DNA of 63,592 bases from Streptomyces brasiliensis. Its GTDB lineage: Bacteria; Actinomycetota; Actinomycetes; Streptomycetales; Streptomycetaceae. The translations under genes and the position numbers were made by a program. The DNA lies in NCBI RefSeq assembly GCF_014647875.1, contig NZ_BMQA01000041.1:1-63592 (forward strand). The letters are read 5' to 3'. Below, piece by piece: positions 1 through 7,696 of the stretch; the stretch's first letter is position 1; each line of letters begins with the position of its first letter. The notes beneath the pieces were generated by a model that saw nothing but the letters and a program-made list of their open reading frames with translations, ran no database searches and was not told the origin of the DNA.

Positions 1-72
1 GCCGTACTCGCCGATCGGCAGGTACGGCCCGATGAACTCCCATTCCCTGTCCGTCAGTTGCGCGCGTGTCAT
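1..72 (-). mobile_element. IS5-family transposase, N-terminal fragment at window edge
   Basis: The minus strand starts with ATG at 72 and reads MTRAQLTDREWEFIGPYLP and on to the window edge. This is the classic N-terminus of the DUF4096-type domain of IS5/IS427-group transposases (LTD-x-x-W-x-x-I-x-P-x-LP). Only 24 residues are visible, so whether the element is intact cannot be judged. It lies just downstream of the afsS-like gene and is transcribed in the same direction. I did not find a convincing terminal inverted repeat in positions 73-334. Confidence 0.75.
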
Positions 73-334
73 GCAAGACGATCTACCAGTCCAGACCCAG
101 CCCTGAGTGCGAATCCGACAGATTGATCACGACTCGATACGCGCCCTAGGCCCCTTCGCGTGTCGAGCTGCGGGAGGGGACGATGGCCGCGCGGCTCAGC
201 GAGGCCCGACGCTCTTCGAGCGGTTCGAACGCTCCTCGCCAGAGGATGACGCGAAACCCCCTCTGGACAGACCTCGGCCGCGGCGGCTCCCCCTCCGCAC
301 CGCCGCGGCCTTCCCCGTGTGGAGAAAAGCTCGG

Positions 335-484
335 TCAGGCCTTCTCGTCCGTGGCGTGGACGTTGGCCGGTGAGGCGACGGCCTCGTCGGTGGGCTCGCT
401 GGTGGCGTGGACGTTGTCCGTCGAGACCTCGTCGGCCGGCTCGATCGTGGCGTGGACGTTGTCTGTGGTGTTCTCGTCGCTCAT
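335..484 (-). CDS. afsS: AfsS-like small sigma-like regulatory peptide
   Basis: A 49-residue acidic protein (MSDENTTDNVHATIEPADEV and on) carries three copies of an NVHAT unit, the first two as TDNVHAT. S. coelicolor AfsS is about 63 residues, has three T-x-DNH-type repeats and is encoded directly downstream of afsR. Position, size and repeat design all match here, with the repeat core changed from DNHMP to DNVHAT. AfsS activates antibiotic production by an unclear mechanism and is the main direct target of AfsR. The AGGGGAG ribosome site lies 10 nt before the ATG. The leader contains a 13-bp hairpin and, further upstream, an AfsR/PhoP-like direct repeat. Identity rests on the repeats plus position. 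Confidence 0.75.
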   Translation of the reverse strand: MSDENTTDNVHATIEPADEVSTDNVHATSEPTDEAVASPANVHATDEKA

Positions 485-527
485 CTCGCTGGCTCCCCTG
501 ACAGTGTGGTGCGATGGGTGGGCAGGA

Positions 528-563
528 CCCGCCCGGCAGCTCCCCCGAGGGCTGCCGGGCAGG
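528..563 (-). terminator. 13-bp hairpin between afsR and afsS
   Basis: The arms 528-540 (CCCGCCCGGCAGC) and 551-563 (GCTGCCGGGCAGG) pair around a 10-nt loop with a single wobble. It could terminate afsR transcripts. However, the candidate afsS promoter lies upstream at 655-676, so the hairpin would also be in the afsS leader and could act as an attenuator or stability element. No U-tract is present, which is usual in Streptomyces. Confidence 0.55.
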
Positions 564-654
564 TCCTGCTGGGCCGGATCACCCTAGATGCCCGGCCGCT
601 CGTCGTTCCGTCTGCCCCCCGACGCGACGGCTCGACTGAGTCGAGGATGTCGGA

Positions 655-676
655 TGGCGATAAACGAATGATGAAC
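655..676 (-). promoter_or_regulatory. AfsR/PhoP-like 11-nt direct repeats upstream of afsS
   Basis: On the minus strand two adjacent 11-mers, GTTCATCATTC (666-676) and GTTTATCGCCA (655-665), form a direct repeat 27 nt beyond the afsR stop and upstream of afsS. PhoP and AfsR are known to bind overlapping 11-nt direct repeats with a GTTCA core at the afsS promoter in S. coelicolor. The match here is by eye, and no clear -10 hexamer was assigned. Confidence 0.5.
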
Positions 677-702
677 GCCGCCCGGACCAGCGGGCTCCCG
701 GA

Positions 703-3666
703 TCAGGCCGCGGCCGCCGGCTTCAATAGGGCCCTGACTTCGTCCGCTTCCGACGCCCCCAGCGTCTCGAAGATCTCCAGTGCCTCGTTCCAGCACACCT
801 GGGCCCGGTCGAGCTGACCGATATCGTTCAGGGCCCGCCCGAGCACCGTGAGGACGTTGCCGTGGCGCCACTCGCCGCCGATGCCGCGCAGCAGCGTCAG
901 GGCTGTGTCGGCGTTGACCGCGGCCTGGGCCGGATGCCGGGCCGCGAGGTCGAGTTCGGCCAGGCGGAACAAGGTCATGCCCTCCCACAGCCGCTGCCTG
1001 CTGTCCCGGAACACCTTCAGGGCCCGGTGCAGACAGTCGGTTGCCTCGGCCAGCTTCCCGCTCTGCGTGAGGGCGAGGCCAAGCGCGTAGCGGCCGTTGG
1101 CGCCCCTCAGATCATGGTTCATGGCGTCGTACATCGCGGTGCCCTGCCGGGCCAACGCCACGGCGCTCTCCGTGCGTCCCGACGCCAGGTGAATACGCGA
1201 CAGGTTGCACAGGGCGCTCGCCTCGCCGGGGCGGTCCCCGAGGTCACGAAAGCTCTCGATGGCGCGGGTGAAGTGCTTCTGGCCCTCCTTGTGCCGGTTC
1301 TGATACAACGCGACCACACCGCTGATGTTGGACGACCAGCAGCCGGTGAGTGGGTCGTCGGTCTGCCGGGCCAACTCGGTTGCCCTTTCGGCCTCCTGGA
1401 CGGCAACGTCGAACCTGCTGCCGGAGATGTGGTGCACGAAGGCGAGCAGCGTCAGGGCCCGCGCCTCCGTCCGGGTCTCCCCCGTCTCCCGCGCCACGTC
1501 CCGCAGGAGCACTGCGACCGCTTCGTATTCCTTGGAGTTTGCTCCCGACTCGGCTAGGTCGACCGCCGCCCACAATAGGTCCACAGCTCGCCGAAGGGTC
1601 CCGGGCCGCGCGGACTGCCGTACACACGTGAGAAGGGAGACCGCCTCGGCGTACAGCCAGTCCTGCGCGGCGTGTCGGTCGGAGAAGGCCAGGCCCGGAT
1701 GCCCCGCGTTCTCCAGGTGATCCACCAGACGATCTCCCGGCCGTTCGATCAGATAGCCCATGGAGACGGTGGAGAGGTAGAAGTCCAGCAACCGCGACAT
1801 CGCCGCGGTCGGCTCGCTCGGCGGCCACTCGTCCCTCTCCGCGCAGGCTCGCGCATACAACCGCACCAGGTCATGGAACCGGTACCGCCCCGGCGCCGCG
1901 GACTCCAGCAGCGATGTGTCCACCAAGGACTCCAACAGGTCCTCGGTCTCCTCCACCCCCAGATTCAGCACCGCGGCAGCCGCCGCCAGGGAGATGTCCG
2001 GACCGTCCGCCAGGCCCAGCAACCGGAACGCCCGGGCCTGTGCCGGCTCCAGGGCCCCGTACCCGAGCTCGAAGGTGGCCTTGACCGCCAGGTCCCCGGC
2101 CTGCAGTTCGTCAAGCCGGCGTCGCTCGTCGCCCAGCTTCGCCGCCAGTACCGACACCGTCCAGGTACGGCGCGCCGCCAGACGGGACGCCGCGATGCGG
2201 ATGGCCAGGGGGAGGAAGCCGCACGCCGCCACCACGTCCAGCGACGCCTCCCGTTCCGCCGCCACCCTCTCCTCGCCCACGATCTTCGTGAACAGGGACA
2301 GCGCCTCGTCCGGGGACATCACGTCCAGGTCCACCAGGTGCGCCCCGGCCAGGTCCACCATCCGGACCCGGGACGTCACCAGCGCCGCGCAACCCTCAGT
2401 GCCGGGAAGCAGGGGTCGTACCTGTGCCGCGTCCTTCGCGTTGTCCAGCAGGACCAGGACCCTGCGGCCGTCCAGGATCGAGCGGTAGAGCGCCGCCCTC
2501 TCCTCCAGGGAGTCGGGGATCGCCGAGTCCGCCGTGCCCAACGCCCGCAGGAACGAGCCCAGGACCGTCTCCGGTTCCGCCGCGCGGGGGCCCGCGCCCT
2601 GCAGGTCCACGTACAACTGCCCGTCCGGGAAGGCCGGTCGCGCCCGGTGGGCCACATGCACCGCCAGCGTCGTCTTGCCCACCCCGCCGATGCCCGCCAG
2701 CGCCGACACCGCCATCACCCGGCCATCGGCCGTTGCGAGTACCTCGCCCAGTTCGGCGACGAACGCGGAACGTCCCGTGAAGTCCGGTACGGTCGCCGGG
2801 AGTTGTGCCGGACGCACCGGAACCACCGCCGGTTCGGACACTGGCGCCGACGGCTCCGCCAGTGCCGGGTCCGCCTGGAGTATGCGGTGTTGCAGTTCCC
2901 GTAGGCCCTGCCCCGGGTCCACGCCCAGTTCCTCCGCCAGCAGGCGCCGCGTGTCCGCGTAGACCGCCAGTGCCTCCGCCTGGCGGCCCGAGCGGTACAG
3001 GGCCAGCATCAGCAGTTCCCGCAGGCGCTCGCGGAGCGGATGTGCCGCTGTCAGCGCGGTCAGCTCCGAGACCGCCTCCGCGTGGCAGCCCAGCTCCAGG
3101 TCCATGTCCAGGCGGGACTCCAGCAACTGAAGTCGCCATTCCTCCAAGCGGACCCGCTGCGCGTCCGCGTACGGGCCCGGCACGCCTGCCAGGGGTTCGC
3201 CGTCCCACAACGCCAGTGCTCGGTTCAGTACGTACCGTGCCTGGCGCAAGTCGCCCGCACTACGCGCCTTCTCCGCCTGCGCCGCCAGGTCCTGCGCCAC
3301 CGCCAGGTCCAGGGCCCCCTCCCGAAGGCCCCGCACCGCGTAGCCGCCCGACTCGCTCACCAGGACACCGGGGTCCAGGACCTTCCGCAGGCGGGACGCG
3401 TACGTCCGTAGCGCCGCCAGTGCCTGCGACGGCGGCTCGGTGCCCCAGAGCGCGTCGATCAGTTCCGCCGCGGTGGCCGTCCGGCCCTCGCGCAGCAGCA
3501 GGGCGGCGAGCAGCGCGCGCTGCTGGGGGGAGCCGGTGCCCAGAGCCTCCTCGCCGCGCCAGGCGCGCACGGGACCGAGCAGGCTGAACCGCAGTGCCTC
3601 CGACTCCGCGGCCGCAGGAGTGGAATCGGTACGTCGCTGCTTCGGCACTCGCGGTACACCGTCCAT
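703..3666 (-). CDS. afsR: AfsR: SARP-family pleiotropic activator with NB-ARC ATPase and TPR domains
   Basis: This 987-residue protein compares with about 993 in S. coelicolor AfsR. The order is a SARP winged-helix DNA-binding domain (about 25-105), a BTAD helical domain (about 110-265), an NB-ARC/STAND ATPase (about 290-560; Walker A GIGGVGKTTLA with Lys331) and C-terminal TPRs (about 700-970). The start at 3666 gives MDGVPRVPKQRR, which resembles the AfsR N-terminus, and it has a GGGGGA ribosome site. A longer reading frame continues upstream but has no family similarity there. AfsR is phosphorylated by Ser/Thr kinases such as AfsK, binds and hydrolyses ATP, and activates afsS. The afsS-like gene lies directly downstream on the same strand. 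Confidence 0.93.
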   Translation of the reverse strand: MDGVPRVPKQRRTDSTPAAAESEALRFSLLGPVRAWRGEEALGTGSPQQRALLAALLLREGRTATAAELIDALWGTEPPSQALAALRTYASRLRKVLDPGVLVSESGGYAVRGLREGALDLAVAQDLAAQAEKARSAGDLRQARYVLNRALALWDGEPLAGVPGPYADAQRVRLEEWRLQLLESRLDMDLELGCHAEAVSELTALTAAHPLRERLRELLMLALYRSGRQAEALAVYADTRRLLAEELGVDPGQGLRELQHRILQADPALAEPSAPVSEPAVVPVRPAQLPATVPDFTGRSAFVAELGEVLATADGRVMAVSALAGIGGVGKTTLAVHVAHRARPAFPDGQLYVDLQGAGPRAAEPETVLGSFLRALGTADSAIPDSLEERAALYRSILDGRRVLVLLDNAKDAAQVRPLLPGTEGCAALVTSRVRMVDLAGAHLVDLDVMSPDEALSLFTKIVGEERVAAEREASLDVVAACGFLPLAIRIAASRLAARRTWTVSVLAAKLGDERRRLDELQAGDLAVKATFELGYGALEPAQARAFRLLGLADGPDISLAAAAAVLNLGVEETEDLLESLVDTSLLESAAPGRYRFHDLVRLYARACAERDEWPPSEPTAAMSRLLDFYLSTVSMGYLIERPGDRLVDHLENAGHPGLAFSDRHAAQDWLYAEAVSLLTCVRQSARPGTLRRAVDLLWAAVDLAESGANSKEYEAVAVLLRDVARETGETRTEARALTLLAFVHHISGSRFDVAVQEAERATELARQTDDPLTGCWSSNISGVVALYQNRHKEGQKHFTRAIESFRDLGDRPGEASALCNLSRIHLASGRTESAVALARQGTAMYDAMNHDLRGANGRYALGLALTQSGKLAEATDCLHRALKVFRDSRQRLWEGMTLFRLAELDLAARHPAQAAVNADTALTLLRGIGGEWRHGNVLTVLGRALNDIGQLDRAQVCWNEALEIFETLGASEADEVRALLKPAAAA

Positions 3667-3869
3667 GCGTCGTCCCCCTAGGCCATCCCGAACAACTACG
3701 TCAGTTTGCCTTGTTCCGGGCACCTGCGTCAGCCGTGCGAGACGCCGATCACAGGGCGGCTCACGGGAGTCCACAACCCCCTCACAGCCTCTTCGCGCAG
3801 CTCCGCACGCGGTCCACCGTCGAAGCCGGCCTGCCATTAGCTGACTGGCCATCAGATCAGCGCTACCGT

Positions 3870-4059
3870 GAACGCAACGCCACCCTCGACCACCTCTGCG
3901 GCGGACGCCTCGTCCTCGGGGTGGGCGCCGGGCATGTCCGGGAGGAGTTCGAGGCACTCGGGGTGGACTTCGGGCAGCGGGGTGCCGTGCTCGACGAGAC
4001 GATCGACGCGTTGCGGGCGGCGCTCGGGCCCGAAGAATTCCCGGTGCATCACGGGAAGC
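3870..4059 (+). pseudogene. Relic of an F420-dependent luciferase-like oxidoreductase (internal fragment)
   Basis: In one frame this stretch reads NATLDHLCGGRLVLGVGAGH followed by REEFEALGVDF. That is the typical central strand of LLM-class flavin or F420 oxidoreductases (TLDHLSGGR-x-x-LG-x-G-x-G). No N-terminal half or start precedes it, and the similarity stops after about 60 residues, so it is a decayed internal fragment. The intact LLM protein at 6809-7672 carries the same TLDHLSGGR motif. Confidence 0.75.
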
Positions 4060-4063
4060 CGTC

Positions 4064-4180
4064 GGCCGCAACATGGAGGCGCCGTTCGGGGGGTTCAAGA
4101 AGAGCGGGGTGGGCCGGGACGTGGGGTCGTACGCGCTGCACGCCTACAGCGAGGTGCAGGCGATCGTCTGGCCCGGGTGA
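4064..4180 (+). pseudogene. Relic of an aldehyde dehydrogenase C-terminus
   Basis: These 38 codons and a TGA read GRNMEAPFGGFKKSGVGRDV and end in EVQAIVWPG. This is the hallmark C-terminus of NAD-dependent aldehyde dehydrogenases (P-x-GG-x-K-x-SG-x-GR-(E/D)). It abuts the luciferase-like fragment in a different frame with nothing in between, which points to a deletion joining two formerly separate genes. Confidence 0.8.
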
Positions 4181-4192
4181 CAGCGGGCCGCC

Positions 4193-4588
4193 TCAGTCCG
4201 ACAGGTCCACCCGGATCGTCAGCAGGTTCGTCCCCATCGCCCGTACCGCCGTGCTGTTCATACGGGGCAGGCTGCGCAGGCGGGCCACGGCGTCGTCCTC
4301 GGGCAGCAGATGCGCCGTGCCCGGGTGCCAGTGGCCGCCGATGCGGACGCGGACCGCCGGGTCGGCCTGGATGTTGCGGACGTACTGCGACTTCGTGCCG
4401 AACTCCGACACCAGCCAGAAGGAGTCGCCGACCCGCCGCCCGCCCACCGGGGTCTGGCGGGGAAGGCCGGACTTGCGGCCCGTCGTCTCCAGGAGGGTCT
4501 GGAGGGGGAGCCGGCGCACGACCGGGTTGCCGACGTGGCGCTGGAAGGCCGTGACGGCCCGGTGCTTGAGGGTGGTGTAGCGGGACAT
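4193..4588 (-). CDS. Deazaflavin (F420)-dependent nitroreductase-family protein
   Basis: This 131-residue protein (MSRYTTLKHRAVTAFQRHVG and on) has the Ddn/split-barrel pattern: an N-terminal helix, TTGRKSGLPRQTPV (strand-turn for the F420 phosphate), then GDSFWLVSEFG and a C-terminal HWHPGTAHLL segment. Members of this family use reduced F420 to reduce nitroimidazoles, quinones, coumarins and similar substrates, but the native substrate here cannot be told. Its stop is 12 nt from the aldehyde dehydrogenase relic. fbiC, the F420 biosynthesis gene, is 3 kb away, so the cofactor is available. Confidence 0.88.
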   Translation of the reverse strand: MSRYTTLKHRAVTAFQRHVGNPVVRRLPLQTLLETTGRKSGLPRQTPVGGRRVGDSFWLVSEFGTKSQYVRNIQADPAVRVRIGGHWHPGTAHLLPEDDAVARLRSLPRMNSTAVRAMGTNLLTIRVDLSD

Positions 4589-4635
4589 GGCGGCGGGGTC
4601 TCCCGGGTGAGTGCGGTGGGTGCGACAGTACGCGC

Positions 4636-5178
4636 GTGAATGTCGTCCGAGCTGAAGCCATCCCTACCCCGCGGCTGGATCTCCTCCCCCTCCGCGTCCA
4701 ACACGCGGAGGAGATGGCCGTGGTGCTCTCCGACCCCGCTCTGCACGCCTTCATCGGGGGTGTTCCCGACACCCTGGAGGAGCTGCGGGCGCGTTATCGG
4801 CGTATCACCGCCGGGTCGCCCGATCCGGGTGTCTCCTGGCTGAACTGGGTCGTCCGGGCGCGGGAGGGCGGTCGCCTCGCCGGTACCGTCCAGGCGACCG
4901 TCGGGCCTGGGCCCGTCGCGGAAGCCGAGGTCGCGTGGGTCGTCGGCACCCCCTGGCAGGGGCGGGGGTTCGCCTCCGAGGCGGCACGGGCGCTCGTCGG
5001 GTGGCTCGGCCGGCGGCCGGACGTCGCCGTCGTCGTCGCCCATGTCCATCCCGCCCACCACGCCTCCGCCGCCGTCGCCTCCGCCGCCGGGCTCGTGCCG
5101 AGCGGGGAGGTGCGGGAGGACGGGGAGGCGCGGTGGGTGCTCGATGTCAGCGGCGGCCGAGGAAGATCGGGTTCGTGA
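4636..5178 (+). CDS. GNAT-family N-acetyltransferase
   Basis: A 180-residue protein with a GTG start at 4636. The acetyl-CoA-binding motif A is visible as VGTPWQGRGFASEAARALV (Q-x-x-G-x-G/A). The N-terminal part (TPRLDLLPLRVQHAEEM) matches the RimJ/RimL-like subfamily that reads through a DPALHAFIGG segment. The substrate is unknown. It is divergent from the deazaflavin oxidoreductase (48 nt apart) and its 3' end overlaps the convergent PHP-domain gene by 32 nt. Confidence 0.88.
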   Translation: MNVVRAEAIPTPRLDLLPLRVQHAEEMAVVLSDPALHAFIGGVPDTLEELRARYRRITAGSPDPGVSWLNWVVRAREGGRLAGTVQATVGPGPVAEAEVAWVVGTPWQGRGFASEAARALVGWLGRRPDVAVVVAHVHPAHHASAAVASAAGLVPSGEVREDGEARWVLDVSGGRGRSGS

Positions 5179-6652
5179 AGGCGGCCAGCGCTCCGGGCAG
5201 CGGGCCCGCCGCCGTCTCGTGGCGGAGTTCCGCGCGTACGTACGCCGCGTACGCAGGGGTCGTCTGCCACTCGACGACGCCCGAGCCCGTCACCGGCAGG
5301 GGGCCGCTCGTCTTGAGGACGCCCTGGTCCGTGACGAAGCTGACCGTGCAGCGGGGCGTGCCCGAGGCCTCCAGGCGGATCGTCACCGGGGTGTCGGGGT
5401 CCACGTCGAGGCGTTCGCCGATGCCGGCCTGGCGGGCCCGGCCGCCCGTCGCCGTGAAGGTCAGCGAGACGTTCTTGGACTCGGCGACGTAGGAGCGGCC
5501 CGCGCGGATGCCGTCCTGGACGGCCTCCCGGGTCAGGTCGTCGGCCAGGACGACGGTCTGCGGCGTGCCGACCGCGTCGGGGTCGCGGTGTGCGTCGCTG
5601 TTGCCCATCGCGGGAAGCCAGTCCCGGCCCTCCCGCACCGACGCGACGAGCTGGTTGTCCCACTCGGCGAGCGTCACCTCGTCGTCGGGCGTGTAGGGGC
5701 CGTTCCACACCTCGACCGCGTCCGCCTCGCCGAAGCCGAACTTCCAGCCGCAGCCGACGCAGGTGGCGTGCGGGTGGGCCGGGACGACGAGGCCGCCGGA
5801 GCGGCGGATCTCACGGGCGAACCGGCCGAAGCGGTTGTCGCGGGCGCGGTAGCGCCAGTCGATGAAGGTGCCGGCGTCCGTGCCGAGGGCGAGCACATGG
5901 CCGTTGCGGGTCGTCACCTCTTCGCCCAGCATGATCAGCAGGTCGTCGCCCGCCTCGTCGGCCCAGTGCGCGTGCGCCGAGTGGGTGTTGTGCTCCGAGG
6001 TGTTGATGAAGTCCAGGCCCGCCGCGCGCGCCAGCGCCGCGATCTCGGCCGGGGTGCGGCGGCCGTCGGAGTGCCAGGAGTGCAGATGGCAGTCGCCCCG
6101 GTACCAGGCCCGGCCGCGGCCCTTCGCGCGCTGCGGCGGGTAGACCGGGCGGGCCGTCTTCCCGGGTTCGCCGTAGGCCAGCGTGATGGTGAGCTCGTAC
6201 GTCAGTCCCTGCGGCGCCACCGTGTAGGGGCCGAGGGCGATGTGCCAGGTGCCCGCGCCCACCGGGCCCGGGATGTACCCGGGCGTGGCGTCGTCGGCGC
6301 GGACGAAGAACTCGGTGCGGGCGCCGCCCGACCAGCCGCGGAAGCCCCGGCCGCCCAGGTCGGTGCCGTGCTGGTCGAAGATGCCGATGTCGAGGGCGTT
6401 GCCCGCGGTGCCGGCCGGGACGGACGGTCTGTCGTAGGTGTAGGAGACCTTGATCTCCTGTACGCCGGCGGGCACTTCCACCGGCACGTACACGAAGTCG
6501 GGGGAGCCGGGCGGCAGCGTGCCGCTCACCGTCCGGGTCTCCTGGTCCTGGCCGTCCGCCGCCGCGAAGTTCACGCTTCCCAACGTAAGCGCGGCGGCGG
6601 CACCCGTCACGAACAAAGCGCGTCTGCCGAAGCCTTTCCTGTCCTCGTCCAT
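5147..6652 (-). CDS. CehA/McbA-family (PHP-like) metallohydrolase, Tat-exported
   Basis: A 501-residue protein starting at ATG 6652 (MDEDRKGFGRRALFVTG). An RR motif and hydrophobic core (FVTGAAAALTLGS) form a twin-arginine signal peptide. The PHP-type metal ligands are visible: RGDCHLHSWHSDG (about residues 188-200), NTSEHNTHSAH (about 220), and GNSDAHRDPDAVG near the C-terminus. CehA and McbA are carbaryl hydrolases, but most Streptomyces members act on unknown phosphoester or amide substrates outside the cell. The N-terminal about 170 residues form a beta-rich module, and the C-terminal about 90 residues another. A GTG three codons upstream is an alternative start. Confidence 0.85.
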   Translation of the reverse strand: MDEDRKGFGRRALFVTGAAAALTLGSVNFAAADGQDQETRTVSGTLPPGSPDFVYVPVEVPAGVQEIKVSYTYDRPSVPAGTAGNALDIGIFDQHGTDLGGRGFRGWSGGARTEFFVRADDATPGYIPGPVGAGTWHIALGPYTVAPQGLTYELTITLAYGEPGKTARPVYPPQRAKGRGRAWYRGDCHLHSWHSDGRRTPAEIAALARAAGLDFINTSEHNTHSAHAHWADEAGDDLLIMLGEEVTTRNGHVLALGTDAGTFIDWRYRARDNRFGRFAREIRRSGGLVVPAHPHATCVGCGWKFGFGEADAVEVWNGPYTPDDEVTLAEWDNQLVASVREGRDWLPAMGNSDAHRDPDAVGTPQTVVLADDLTREAVQDGIRAGRSYVAESKNVSLTFTATGGRARQAGIGERLDVDPDTPVTIRLEASGTPRCTVSFVTDQGVLKTSGPLPVTGSGVVEWQTTPAYAAYVRAELRHETAAGPLPGALAAFTNPIFLGRR

Positions 6653-6808
6653 GGCTGTCACTGTCGGGGGCGGGGGTGAACTCCCGTGGACGTGGAGGGA
6701 ATCGGCGGCGGGCGGTATGTCATGTACGTAAGAGGCGCGCGATGACGTCTGCAATGCCGACCGGTCGGTATGGACATCCGGGGCTCGCCCAGGGGGTACA
6801 GATGGGTC

Positions 6809-7672
6809 ATGAGAATCGCCGTCACGATCTTCCTCACCGACGAGACCATCGCGCCGGTCCGGCTCGCCCGTGAGCTGGAGCAGCGCGGCTTCGCCGGGCT
6901 GTATCTGCCCGAGCACACCCACATCCCCGTCGAGCGGGTCACCCCGTACCCGGCGGGCGGCGACCTGCCGCGCGAGTACGGCCGTACCCTCGACCCCTTC
7001 GTCGCGCTCGGCCAGGCAGCGGCCGTGACCGAGCGGCTCGGCCTCGGCACCGGCATCACGCTGGTCGCCCAGCACGACCCGATCGACCTCGCCAAGCAGA
7101 TCGCGACCCTCGACCATCTCTCCGGCGGGCGGTTCACCCTCGGCGTCGGCTTCGGCTGGAACGTGGAGGAGGCCGCCGACCACGGGGTCGAGTGGCGCAC
7201 CCGGCGCGAACTCGCCCGCGACCGGATGGCGCTCATGCATGCCCTGTGGTCCGAGGAACCGACCGCCTACGACGGGGCGTTCGGCGGCGTGCGGGCCAGC
7301 CACGCCCACCCCAAGCCGGCGCAGAAGCCGCGCGGCCCGGTCGTCGGCCCGCGCACCCTGGTCGGCGGGGCCGCCGGGCCCAAGCTGTTCGCGCACATCG
7401 CCGAGTACGCCGACGGCTGGCTGCCGATCGGCGGACGCGGGCTGACCGAGTCGCTGCCCGTGCTGCGCTCCGTGTGGACGGACGCCGGACGCGCCCCGGC
7501 CGCCCTCCAGGTCGTGCCGTACGCCGTCCTGCCCGGCCCCGGCAAGCTCGCGCACTACGCCGAACTGGGCGTCGAGGAGGTCGTCCTGCAACTGCCCCCG
7601 GCGGGCGAGACGGAGGTGCTGCGGGTCCTCGACGAGTACGCCCGCTACCTGGATGGGGCCTCTTTGTCCTGA
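6809..7672 (+). CDS. LLM-class F420-dependent oxidoreductase
   Basis: A 287-residue bacterial-luciferase-like TIM barrel. The start at 6809 gives MRIAVTIFLTDETIAPVRLA, after a GGGGG ribosome site. Signature blocks are FAGLYLPEHTHIPVER, TLDHLSGGRFTLGVGFGWN and the C-terminal ADGWLPIGGRG. The family transfers hydride between F420H2 and a substrate, and specificity cannot be read from sequence. It ends 24 nt before fbiC on the same strand, so the two may be cotranscribed, and a partial relative lies at 3870-4059. Confidence 0.9.
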   Translation: MRIAVTIFLTDETIAPVRLARELEQRGFAGLYLPEHTHIPVERVTPYPAGGDLPREYGRTLDPFVALGQAAAVTERLGLGTGITLVAQHDPIDLAKQIATLDHLSGGRFTLGVGFGWNVEEAADHGVEWRTRRELARDRMALMHALWSEEPTAYDGAFGGVRASHAHPKPAQKPRGPVVGPRTLVGGAAGPKLFAHIAEYADGWLPIGGRGLTESLPVLRSVWTDAGRAPAALQVVPYAVLPGPGKLAHYAELGVEEVVLQLPPAGETEVLRVLDEYARYLDGASLS

Positions 7673-7696
7673 TCAACCCGAACGTATGCTCAAAGA

